Source of the DNA: JBGRQB01 sp041725875
GTDB taxonomy: Bacteria > Bacteroidota > Ignavibacteria > Ignavibacteriales > Melioribacteraceae
Assembly: GCA_041725875.1 (NCBI GenBank)
Contig: JBGRQB010000085.1
Coordinates: 1-17,185 of the forward strand
Direction of reading: 5' to 3'
Length of the DNA stretch: 17,185 nucleotides
This document shows positions 6,581 to 13,809 of this stretch, piece after piece (the first letter of the stretch is position 1; every line of letters begins with the position of its first letter). Position numbers and translations under genes: made by a program. The notes under the pieces are model-generated. The model made no database searches. It saw only the letters and a list, made by a program, of their open reading frames with translations, and was not told the origin of the DNA.

Positions 6581-6898
6581 ATGGATATTTTTGAAAAGCA
6601 GAAAGAAATTAAAAAATTCTGTGCCGATAACAATATGGAAACAGAAATTGAATTTCGGGTTTTAGATTTGGTAAGTGAGGCCGGCGAATTATCCAAAGAG
6701 ATATTAAAATCTTCAAACTACGGGAAAAGCAAAATTGAACTTACGCCAAATATGGAAAGTGAATTTGGAGATGTTTTGTTTTCGTTAATGGCTTCGGCAA
6801 ATTGTATGAATATAAATCTTGAAAAAGCTCTGAATGCGGTTTTGAAAAAGTATAAGAAGCGATTGATAAAAGGAAGCACCGGCTCTGAAAATGATTAA
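6581..6898 (+). CDS. Second MazG-like nucleotide pyrophosphohydrolase
   Basis: This is a 105-residue all-alpha NTP pyrophosphohydrolase-like protein. The first metal-binding helix reads DLVSEAGELSKEIL (E-A-x-E-x3-E type) and the second SEFGDVLFSLMAS (E-x-x-D), consistent with a functional MazG-like site. It is clearly different in sequence from the MazG-like protein at 3447, so this is not a recent tandem duplication. ATG 6581 is chosen because AAAGGA lies six bases upstream; an in-frame GTG at 6554 would add nine residues and sits on the predicted transcription start region. The protein probably cleaves a non-canonical or modified NTP, but the substrate is unknown. It is followed after 91 bases by an unrelated secreted protein gene on the same strand. 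Confidence 0.8.
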   Translation: MDIFEKQKEIKKFCADNNMETEIEFRVLDLVSEAGELSKEILKSSNYGKSKIELTPNMESEFGDVLFSLMASANCMNINLEKALNAVLKKYKKRLIKGSTGSEND

Positions 6899-6989
6899 TA
6901 AAAGGTTTTATTTCGTAATAAAATAAAAATTGCATCTGTAAAAAAAATATGTGATATTGAGTTTATTCTGACATAAAAATGAGGGCTTT

Positions 6990-8045
6990 ATGTTAAAAGT
7001 ATTACGTTTTTTATTATTAATTATTTTAATTTCCTCCGTTTCTGCTGGAGACAACAAATATACTATCACCGGCAGAGTGACGGAAAAATCCACTGGAAAA
7101 TCTCTGATAGGAGTGAATGTATTTCTGGACGGAACTACAATTGGTACAACTACCGACAGAAAAGGACTTTACCAAATTCCAAATGTAAAGGCCGGCTCCT
7201 ACAAACTTGTTGTTTCAATGATTGGCTTTGAAACAACAACAACAAATGTGGAAGTTCAGAAAGGAAAAGAACTCGAATATAACTTCGGGTTAAAAGAAAA
7301 AACATATGAAATCAAATCTGTGGTTGTTAAAGACAAAGAAGATTTTGTATGGCAAAGGAGGTTCAACAAATTTAAAAAACTTTTTTTCGGAGCCACAGAT
7401 TTTGCAAAAGAATGTGAAATCTTAAACAAGGAGATAATAGAATTTATAGAAACTCCTGACCGACTCACGGGTTACGCACCAAAACCTTTAATAATTATAA
7501 ACAGTGCATTGGGTTTCAAAATTGAATGTGTTTTATCTGAGTTTTATTATGATGAAGTCAATGATAAAACCTGGTTTTCGCAATATAATTATTTTGATAA
7601 GCTGGAACCCAAAAATGAAGAAGAAAAACTTAAGTGGAAAAAAAATCGGGAATATGCTTACGAAACATCTTTTGAATATTTTGTTACCTGGCTGCAGGAT
7701 GAAGACCGGGATTTTCAAAGATACAAATTTATAAAAAGTCGATATCTTGAAAAAAATAAGTATAGCGCAACAGAAGAGAGTAAAATTGTGTATGTAAGTG
7801 ATATAATTCGTAAAAACCAAGATGATTCTTACAGACTTATTTTCCCTTATTACCTGAAGTTATCAGATGTTAAATATGGTACAAAATCAGCAATAAAGCT
7901 TTTTTATGCAAATGTTGCGGTTGATAAGTACGGATTTATTAATCAAACTCACGCACTTGAGGTTTACGGCCATTTCAGTGAAGTTGGTTTAGCCGATAAG
8001 TTACCAAATCATTATTATGTTAATCCGGTTGAACAAAGAAACTAG
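6990..8045 (+). CDS. Secreted carboxypeptidase-regulatory-like domain protein of unknown function
   Basis: A signal peptide covers residues 1-19 (hydrophobic run ending SSVSAG). Residues 24-115 form a CarboxypepD_reg-like beta-sandwich: YTITGRVTEKSTGKSLIGV, then TTIGTTTDRKGLYQIPNV and GSYKLVVSMIGFE. In Bacteroidota this module usually heads SusC-type receptors, but here no plug or barrel follows. Residues 116-351 are a charged, aromatic-rich alpha/beta region beginning WQRRFNKFKKLFFG, with KECEILNKEIIEF and LGFKIECVLSEFYYD. I recall the same pattern in other uncharacterised Bacteroidota proteins, but no function is known. The protein is likely periplasmic or surface-exposed, though the sequence does not show which. 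GAGGG (6981-6985) lies four bases before the ATG. A clear terminator follows, so the gene may be a single unit or end a short one. Confidence 0.78.
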   Translation: MLKVLRFLLLIILISSVSAGDNKYTITGRVTEKSTGKSLIGVNVFLDGTTIGTTTDRKGLYQIPNVKAGSYKLVVSMIGFETTTTNVEVQKGKELEYNFGLKEKTYEIKSVVVKDKEDFVWQRRFNKFKKLFFGATDFAKECEILNKEIIEFIETPDRLTGYAPKPLIIINSALGFKIECVLSEFYYDEVNDKTWFSQYNYFDKLEPKNEEEKLKWKKNREYAYETSFEYFVTWLQDEDRDFQRYKFIKSRYLEKNKYSATEESKIVYVSDIIRKNQDDSYRLIFPYYLKLSDVKYGTKSAIKLFYANVAVDKYGFINQTHALEVYGHFSEVGLADKLPNHYYVNPVEQRN

Positions 8046-8070
8046 ACTGAAACAGGAAAATTTTAATTTT

Positions 8071-8103
8071 AAACCGACTGTGATTTGATCAGTCGGTTTT
8101 TTA
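8071..8103 (+). terminator. Intrinsic terminator after the carboxypeptidase-regulatory-domain gene
   Basis: AAACCGACTG (8071-8080) pairs with CAGTCGGTTT (8090-8099) around a nine-base loop and is followed by more Ts. It lies 25 bases after the stop at 8045, the expected place and shape for an intrinsic terminator. Confidence 0.88.
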
Positions 8104-8123
8104 TGTTTAAAGACGTTATAAAT

Positions 8124-8131
8124 TAATTTTG
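8124..8131 (+). promoter_or_regulatory. Possible -7 element (TAATTTTG) before the epimerase gene
   Basis: TAATTTTG matches TAnnTTTG and lies between the terminator and the ATG at 8140, where a promoter is needed. The distance to the start codon would leave a very short or absent leader, which fits the lack of a clear ribosome binding site. No clear -33 element is seen. Tentative. Confidence 0.33.
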
Positions 8132-8139
8132 GATTTGAG

Positions 8140-9129
8140 ATGAATATTGTAATTACCGGTTCAAATGGTTTTATCGGACAAAATCTGATAAAAGAGATAA
8201 ATTCCCGATTTAGTGATGCAAAAATTACCTGTCTGGTAAGAAAAGAAAAAAGCTCCACCGAAAACATAACATACTCCAGGGTAAATTATCTGGATGTAAA
8301 TACTTTGCTTGAAGAAAAATCTATTGAAGAAGCAGATTATATTTTTCACGTGGCCGGAGTTACAAAATCTCATAACTGGAAAGGTTTTTACAACGGAAAT
8401 GTAGTTCCTACGGAAAATATGCTTGTTGCAGTCAGACAAAAATCAAAAAAACTGAAAAGATTTGTTCTTGTTTCTTCCGGTTCTGCTGCGGGTCCCGCAA
8501 AATCACTTGAGCAAATGTCAAAAGAATCAGATCCTTCAGAACCGTTTGATTTGTACGGCAAAAGTAAACTTGAAGCTGAATTGTTATTGAAAAAATTTGG
8601 TGATAAAATTCCATACACAATTATTCGTCCGGGAGGGGTTTACGGACCCGGAGATGTAGATTTTTTCAACATATTTAAAATGACATCTGCACGATTTAAT
8701 GTTTACGCAGGAGTTAAACATAAATATATTTCACTTGTTTATGTTCAGGATCTTGTTGCAGGTATTATGGATGCTGCTGTTTCTGAAAATGCTGTTAACC
8801 AAACTTACTTCCTTAATGATGATAAACCTGTTACCTGGCAAACGGTTCACGAAACAATTTTTGATGTGTGTAACAAAAAACCAATTAACATCAGTATCCC
8901 GTTTGGGTTAATTTATGGGGCTTCTTATCTGGGAAGCGGGTTTTGCTACTTAACCGGCAAAGCATCTATCTTTAACAAAAACAAAATAGAATTATCCAAA
9001 CCTGATTACTGGATTGCTGAAAATAATAAAGCGAAAAAAGATTTTAATTATCAGACCAGATTTGGATTAAAAGAATCACTTATATTAACCCGCGACTGGT
9101 ACATAGAAAAAGGCTGGCTGAAACTTTAA
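8140..9129 (+). CDS. NAD(P)-dependent epimerase/dehydratase (extended SDR family)
   Basis: This 329-residue protein has the extended short-chain dehydrogenase/reductase layout. The Rossmann nucleotide-binding motif is at the N-terminus (ITGSNGFIGQNL, G7-x2-G10-x2-G13). HVAGVTKS lies near residues 70-77, the Ser-rich active-site strand VSSGSAAGP near 111-119, and the catalytic Tyr139-x3-Lys143 pair in YGKSKLEAE. IIRPGGVYGPGD follows, as is usual for the family. Members act on nucleotide sugars, steroids, dihydroflavonols and other ketones or alcohols, and the substrate cannot be told from the sequence. A cell-envelope sugar or lipid role is possible, but no glycan genes are near. The start has only weak Shine-Dalgarno character. 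surE follows after 18 bases with its own binding site, so the two are probably co-transcribed. Confidence 0.87.
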   Translation: MNIVITGSNGFIGQNLIKEINSRFSDAKITCLVRKEKSSTENITYSRVNYLDVNTLLEEKSIEEADYIFHVAGVTKSHNWKGFYNGNVVPTENMLVAVRQKSKKLKRFVLVSSGSAAGPAKSLEQMSKESDPSEPFDLYGKSKLEAELLLKKFGDKIPYTIIRPGGVYGPGDVDFFNIFKMTSARFNVYAGVKHKYISLVYVQDLVAGIMDAAVSENAVNQTYFLNDDKPVTWQTVHETIFDVCNKKPINISIPFGLIYGASYLGSGFCYLTGKASIFNKNKIELSKPDYWIAENNKAKKDFNYQTRFGLKESLILTRDWYIEKGWLKL

Positions 9130-9147
9130 TACTAAAACAGGAAACAG

Positions 9148-9942
9148 ATGCAAAAAACAATTTTAATAACAAATGACGATGGTATAAATTCACCCGGAAT
9201 AAAAGCTGCAGTTGAAGCTGTTTCTGATTTGGGCAGAGTTGTTGTTGTAGCGCCTGCCGAGCAGCAGACAAGCGCGGGCAGAAGTTTAAAAGGAAGCAAA
9301 GAAGAAAAACTTATTCCTTTTGAATTTGAAGTAAACAACAAAACAGTTGAAGCATATTCCTGCAACAGTACGCCGGCGCTTGCCGTGTGTCACGGAATTA
9401 ATGTTTTATTTTCAGAGAAATTGCCGGATCTTGTTATTTCCGGAATTAATTATGGTGAAAACCTTGGTTCAAATATTACTATTTCCGGAACAGTAGGTGC
9501 CGCGCTTGAAGCAGCAAGTTACGGAATTCCGGCAATAGCAGCTTCGCTCCAGACCGAAATGGAATTTCACCACAAATATGGAGAAGTTAACTGGGAAGGC
9601 GCAAAACATTTTTTAAGAAAGTTTTGTGAAGCGCTTCTTAAAAATAAACTTCCTGCTGATGTTGATATTCTTAAAATTGATGTTCCTGCAGAAGCAGATG
9701 AAAGCACGGAATGGAAAATAACAAAAGTATCCAAGCAGCCATATTTTGTTGCTTATCAGGATGAACCATCTTTAAGCTCAACCATTGGTGATGCGAAACT
9801 AAAAATAGAATTTAATGATAATGTGCTTGAAGAAGATTCTGATATCAGAACAATTTTTTATGACAAAAAAGTTTCTGTTTGTCCCGTAAGCATAGATATG
9901 AGTTCACGCATAAAAGAAAAAGAATTATCAGGCATACTTTAA
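9148..9942 (+). CDS. surE: 5'/3'-nucleotidase SurE (stationary-phase survival protein)
   Basis: This 264-residue protein carries all the SurE marks. ILITNDDGINSPGI near the N-terminus supplies the two metal-binding aspartates (Asp10, Asp11). The loop VVAPAEQQTSAGRSL follows, then VISGINYGENLG with the metal-binding Asn100, and SGTVGAALEAASYGIPAIA. SurE enzymes are metal-dependent phosphatases that dephosphorylate nucleoside 5'- and 3'-monophosphates and, in some species, short polyphosphate. The loop reads QQTSAG in place of the common QSGxG form, which looks like a variant rather than a loss, since Ser42 is kept. The start at 9148 has CAGGA upstream, and the gene follows the epimerase by 18 bases. 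Its stop codon lies inside a hairpin and overlaps the end of the convergent histidine kinase gene by four bases. Confidence 0.94.
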   Translation: MQKTILITNDDGINSPGIKAAVEAVSDLGRVVVVAPAEQQTSAGRSLKGSKEEKLIPFEFEVNNKTVEAYSCNSTPALAVCHGINVLFSEKLPDLVISGINYGENLGSNITISGTVGAALEAASYGIPAIAASLQTEMEFHHKYGEVNWEGAKHFLRKFCEALLKNKLPADVDILKIDVPAEADESTEWKITKVSKQPYFVAYQDEPSLSSTIGDAKLKIEFNDNVLEEDSDIRTIFYDKKVSVCPVSIDMSSRIKEKELSGIL

Positions 9943-9967
9943 AAATTAATTTTAAAGTATGTTTTTT
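9933..9967 (+). terminator. Hairpin terminator spanning both convergent stop codons (surE and histidine kinase)
   Basis: CATACTTTAAAA (9933-9944) pairs perfectly with TTTTAAAGTATG (9950-9961) around a five-base loop, and TTTTTT (9962-9967) follows on the + strand. The stop codon of surE (9940-9942) and that of the kinase (9941-9939, - strand) both lie in the left arm. As an RNA it should stop surE transcription. The other strand lacks an immediate T tract, so its effect on the kinase transcript is less sure. Confidence 0.82.
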
Positions 9968-11216
9968 GTTCAATTGTGTTTAAGCTAAATTGAAATTCGT
10001 GGTTTGACAAAATTTCTCTAACCAGAGTCAGCCCTACTCCCTGTCCGCTTTTTTTAGTGCTGAAAAATGGTTTAAATAAATTTTCTGTATTTTGTTCTAA
10101 AATGCCTTTCCCTGTATCTGATAAAACAATTTCATTTGAGTTTAATATAATTTCTATTTCCCCTTTTTGTTCTATTGCTTCAACCGAATTTTTAATAATA
10201 TTTACCAAAACCTGTTCAAATTGTTCTTTATCAATTTCAGCGGAAATGTTATTTATGTTTTCGGAAAAGGTTAATTTGATATTTTTTTCTGAGCAGAACG
10301 GAGTCATTAAAGAAGTGATCTCTTTAAGAAGATTATTAAGGTTTTCTGTTTTTTTTGCAGGCTTTGGAAGTCGGACCAAATCAGCAAAGTTTTTAGTAAA
10401 TTTGTTTAATTGCTGGTTTCTGTTAATTGCAACTTCCAATGCGTTTATGTAATCTTTTTTGTCATCATCATTTAAAAATTGTGAATAATGTTTGAATGAC
10501 TGCATAATAGAATTAACAGCTCCAATAGAATTATTCACTTCGTGCGACATCATTCTTATAACCTTTCCGTAAGATTGGCGTTCCGATTCTCTTATTTCAT
10601 TTGTAAGCTCTTCAATTGTAACAAAATAACATTTACTTCCTTTATCAATAAAATGAGATTTTTGAATTCGTAATGTTTTTAATCCCTGATAATTAAGTGT
10701 CTGGGAAGAACTGTCTTCCAGTTTTTTTATTATTTCAGATAAAGGATAATTTTTTTGATTTACAATTTTTTCTTTTTCAATATTTAGTAATTTTTCTGCA
10801 ACCGGATTAAGAGATGTAACCTGATTATTATAATTGATCAGCATAATTCCGGAAGGAGATGCGGAGATAAGTTTTTCTAAAAAGAAATTCTGTTCCTGCT
10901 GAAGAGTTCTTTCTTTTCTTAACTGATCAATCATTTTGTTATACACATTAATCAGTTCGTCCATATCTTTTTGATTTACAGGTAAAAGTTTGGAACTGAA
11001 ATCTTTATCCTTAATTGTTTCAATTCCGCTCTTTATAAGATTAACCGGAAGAATTAATGATCTGTATAGTTTAACAGAAAGATAAATCATTATAACTACA
11101 ATTAACTCCACAGCAATAAAAAGAAACGGTTCCAGATTTATTAACGGAATGGAAAGCAAAATTATTGAAGTGTTAAATAATGTAACCAGTAATATGAATT
11201 TGCTGTTTAGTCTCAT
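9939..11216 (-). CDS. Membrane histidine kinase with HAMP and PAS domains, partner of the NtrC-type regulator
   Basis: This 425-residue sensor kinase begins with two membrane helices (about 7-26 and 31-50) joined by only a few residues (NLEP), so it has essentially no periplasmic sensor. A HAMP-like linker follows (about 50-105), then a PAS-like domain (110-200) and the phosphoacceptor His225 in MMSHEVNNSIGAV. The ATPase domain has Asn343 (NIIKNSVEAI), DTGKGI, FKPFFSTK and GQGVGLTLV, all intact. It should autophosphorylate and pass phosphate to the adjacent response regulator. Its ATG overlaps the regulator's stop (ATGA), so translation is likely coupled. The signal may be sensed within the membrane, by the PAS domain, or through the transporter encoded upstream, as known for BceS-type systems. 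This last point is inference. It is the last gene of the leftward cluster. Confidence 0.93.
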   Translation of the reverse strand: MRLNSKFILLVTLFNTSIILLSIPLINLEPFLFIAVELIVVIMIYLSVKLYRSLILPVNLIKSGIETIKDKDFSSKLLPVNQKDMDELINVYNKMIDQLRKERTLQQEQNFFLEKLISASPSGIMLINYNNQVTSLNPVAEKLLNIEKEKIVNQKNYPLSEIIKKLEDSSSQTLNYQGLKTLRIQKSHFIDKGSKCYFVTIEELTNEIRESERQSYGKVIRMMSHEVNNSIGAVNSIMQSFKHYSQFLNDDDKKDYINALEVAINRNQQLNKFTKNFADLVRLPKPAKKTENLNNLLKEITSLMTPFCSEKNIKLTFSENINNISAEIDKEQFEQVLVNIIKNSVEAIEQKGEIEIILNSNEIVLSDTGKGILEQNTENLFKPFFSTKKSGQGVGLTLVREILSNHEFQFSLNTIEQKTYFKINF

Positions 11217-12571
11217 TCATTAATTCCATATTTTTCCATTCTTCTATACAGCGCTCCCCTGCTTAATCCGAGTGATTTTGCAACCTGGGAAATATTGCCT
11301 TTATGAAACTCAATTGCTTTAAGTATCATCGATTTTTCAATTTGTTCGAGAGTCATAGTACCAACTGCGGGCAGACTGCTATTATGCGCAACTGAATTAT
11401 TGTTCAGATGAATTTTAAAATCATCGATGGTTAAAAGTTTTTTATCAGAAACCAAAACAGTTCGTTCAACAAGGTTTTTTAACTCACGCACATTCCCGGG
11501 CCAGGGCAATTCAGAGAGCCAGTTAAGTGCGTCGCTGCTTATTTCTAAATCATCTTTGTGATAGATAATTTTCAGATTGTTAACAAACTGATTTACAAGA
11601 AGCGGAATATCTGAAGCACGTTCGCGCAAAGAAGGCATTTTAAGAGTTATCAAATTTATTCTGTAAAAAAGATCTTCTCTGAATTCATCGGATGAAATCA
11701 TTTTTTCCAGATTTTTATTTGTTGCCGAAACAATTCTTACATCTACATTTTTAGTTTCATTTGAACCGAGAATTTCAAAAGTTCTGTCTTGTAAGACTCG
11801 TAACATTTTAACCTGACTATTCAAATCAAGGTCGCCGATTTCATCAAGAAAAATTGTGCCTTTGTCAGCAATTTCAAATCGGCCTTTTCTGTTTTCTTTT
11901 GCATCGGTAAAAGAGCCTTTTTTGTGTCCGAACATTTCACTTTCAAACAAGGTAGATGAAATTCCACCCAGATTTACTTTAACAAAAGGGTTGTCGCATC
12001 TGGAAGAGTTGTTATGAATCACTTCTGCAATCAATTCTTTGCCGGTTCCGCTTTCGCCTGTAATTAAAACTGATGCATTTGTTTTACTTATTCTGCAGGC
12101 TGTTTCGAGAACTTTTATAAACTCAGGATGCTCACCAACAATTCCGTCGAGATTATATTGTTCATCAAGTTTGCTGCGCGAAGTTTCTGCTGCTGTTTCT
12201 TTTACGGAAAGATCCAAAGCGGTTTTTATAGATTCGAGTAAATGTTCGTTTGTCCAGGGTTTATTTATAAAATCAACAGCGCCAAGTTTCATTCCTTCCA
12301 CAGCAAGAGAAATGGTTCCCCAGGCAGTAATTAAAATTACCGGAACTGCAGAAGAGACAGTTTTTATTTTTTTCAGAAGGTCCAATCCTTCAACGCCTGA
12401 AGTTTCAATTGAAAAATTCATGTCTAATAAAATCAAATCAAACTTATGTTCTTTTAAAAGACTCAAAGCTTTTTCAGGATCTTCTGCAGATAAATAAGAA
12501 AAGCCTGACTGTTTAAACAGCAGGCCCAAAGATGTTTGTACGGCAATATCGTCATCTATTATTAAAATCAT
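11213..12571 (-). CDS. NtrC-family sigma-54-dependent response regulator
   Basis: The 452 residues show three domains. The receiver (about 1-115) has the acidic cluster IIDDD, phosphoacceptor Asp50 (LILLDMNF), Thr82 and Lys104. The AAA+ domain (about 142-370) has Walker A GESGTGKE (172-179), the sigma-54 contact loop GSFTDA (219-224), Walker B IFLDE (240-244), Arg298 and Arg304 as candidate arginine fingers, and WPGNVRELKNLVER. The C-terminus (about 405-450) is a Fis-type helix-turn-helix, ISQVAKSLGLSRGALYRRM. When phosphorylated it should bind enhancers and remodel sigma-54 polymerase. The consensus contact loop is GAFTGA; Phe and Thr, which matter most, are kept. A sigma-54 promoter and palindrome upstream of the adaptor gene are its likely targets. 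It starts 32 bases after the second permease gene, with no clear ribosome binding site of its own. Confidence 0.94.
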   Translation of the reverse strand: MILIIDDDIAVQTSLGLLFKQSGFSYLSAEDPEKALSLLKEHKFDLILLDMNFSIETSGVEGLDLLKKIKTVSSAVPVILITAWGTISLAVEGMKLGAVDFINKPWTNEHLLESIKTALDLSVKETAAETSRSKLDEQYNLDGIVGEHPEFIKVLETACRISKTNASVLITGESGTGKELIAEVIHNNSSRCDNPFVKVNLGGISSTLFESEMFGHKKGSFTDAKENRKGRFEIADKGTIFLDEIGDLDLNSQVKMLRVLQDRTFEILGSNETKNVDVRIVSATNKNLEKMISSDEFREDLFYRINLITLKMPSLRERASDIPLLVNQFVNNLKIIYHKDDLEISSDALNWLSELPWPGNVRELKNLVERTVLVSDKKLLTIDDFKIHLNNNSVAHNSSLPAVGTMTLEQIEKSMILKAIEFHKGNISQVAKSLGLSRGALYRRMEKYGINE

Positions 12572-12603
12572 ATTTAAATATACTACAAATTATTTTCAAA
12601 AAT

Positions 12604-13809
12604 TTATTCATTGTGCAGTGCGTCTACCGGCTGAATTTTTGAAGCCAGCATTCCCGGATAAAAAGAACAAACTGTAACAAGACAATATAAAAATATGGAT
12701 GAAGTTGCAATGCTTATCAGATAAATTACAAATTCTATTTTGAATAGTTTTAATATCGGAACCTGTAATGCAAATGCAATTCCCACTACAATTGCAAAAG
12801 TACCAAGCAGCAATGCTTCACCAATTATTTGTTCATAGATATTTTTATTGTTTGCACCGATTGCAATTCTTAAACCAATTTCAGATTTTCTTCTGTTTAT
12901 GCTGTACCATAAAACGCCCATTAAACCAAAGCCTACATTAAGGATAAGGAAAAATGCGAGAACTGAAGGAAAAAGAATTTGGAGTATATTACTTTTTATT
13001 ACGGCGTTACGTTTCTCTTCTACGGTTGTTACATTTATTTCCCAGCCGTCTGTAATATTGGTGAGAAACTTAACCAGTTTTTCTTCAAACGCTATTGTTG
13101 TGCCCGGTTTCATTTTTAACATTAGTTTTCTGTACGGATAAATATCTTTTATCTCTTTTTCTAAATTAATTCTGTGAATCATTACAGGCATAGTTTCCTC
13201 GAATTCACCTCCGTATCTGTATGCTTGTACCACTCCTATAACTTTATATTCTTTTACAATTTCGTTTTTTTCATTTCTGTGATAAATAGATTTTCCTACT
13301 GCCGGAGCGTTTTTGAAGAATTTTTCCTGCATCATTTTATTTATGATAACCGGAATTTTTGTTGCCGCATCTTCAGTCTTGTTAAACCAGCGGCCGTCTG
13401 TTACATTAAGAGAAAGAACTTCGGCAAAGTTATCATCCAAATAATTCACATTTGCCCCAATGCTTTCATCTTGTTCATTTTTGTATGAATTAATCCATTG
13501 AGATTCAGAGTATGGAGTTGAATTATCTGTTGCCAGACTCGCAATTTCTATTTCGTTAAAATTTTTAAGAGCCGGAACCAGCAGTTTTAATTTTTCTTGT
13601 ATACTTTTTGTCTCTTCCGATTTCCAGTTCAGTGTAACATCCCAGATATTTTTATAGTTAAATCCGGTTGGTTTGGATAAGTGCGAATATTTATAATAAA
13701 TAGTTGAAAACACTCCGAACAAAACAAGAAACGAAAGAAATATTTCAACAAACAAAAGTGCAGTGGATCTCTTTCGGTTCCACATTAATTTAAATAGATG
13801 CTTAATCAT
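12604..13809 (-). CDS. ABC transporter permease, FtsX/MacB type (second of two)
   Basis: This 401-residue protein has one membrane helix at about residues 16-38 (TALLFVEIFLSFLVLFGVF), a periplasmic domain of roughly 230 residues of the MacB core type, and three C-terminal helices with the FtsX-family motif SEIGLRIAIGANN between helices 2 and 3. The C-terminal SKIQPVDALHNE is typical. MacB-type permeases do not form a classical channel: they couple cytoplasmic ATP hydrolysis to movements of the periplasmic domain that push substrate or signal. The start codon overlaps the stop of the first permease gene by four bases (ATGA). A strong GGAGGAG inside the end of that gene serves as ribosome binding site, pointing to balanced synthesis of two different permease subunits, probably as a heterodimer. 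Confidence 0.91.
   Translation of the reverse strand: MIKHLFKLMWNRKRSTALLFVEIFLSFLVLFGVFSTIYYKYSHLSKPTGFNYKNIWDVTLNWKSEETKSIQEKLKLLVPALKNFNEIEIASLATDNSTPYSESQWINSYKNEQDESIGANVNYLDDNFAEVLSLNVTDGRWFNKTEDAATKIPVIINKMMQEKFFKNAPAVGKSIYHRNEKNEIVKEYKVIGVVQAYRYGGEFEETMPVMIHRINLEKEIKDIYPYRKLMLKMKPGTTIAFEEKLVKFLTNITDGWEINVTTVEEKRNAVIKSNILQILFPSVLAFFLILNVGFGLMGVLWYSINRRKSEIGLRIAIGANNKNIYEQIIGEALLLGTFAIVVGIAFALQVPILKLFKIEFVIYLISIATSSIFLYCLVTVCSFYPGMLASKIQPVDALHNE

Noticed and set aside
3447..6898. The two MazG-like genes as a duplicated pair.
   Set aside because: Apart from the metal-binding helices their sequences differ widely, so they look like separate subfamilies rather than local copies.
6906..6928. 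AT-only inverted repeat (TTTTATTT/AAATAAAA) after the second MazG-like gene.
   Set aside because: The stem has no GC pairs and no distinct T tract after it, so chance in AT-rich DNA is enough to explain it.
12039..12497. Plus-strand reading frame of 152 codons inside the response regulator gene.
   Set aside because: The regulator is unmistakable on the other strand; this frame is Ser/Ile-rich and shows no domain or start signal.
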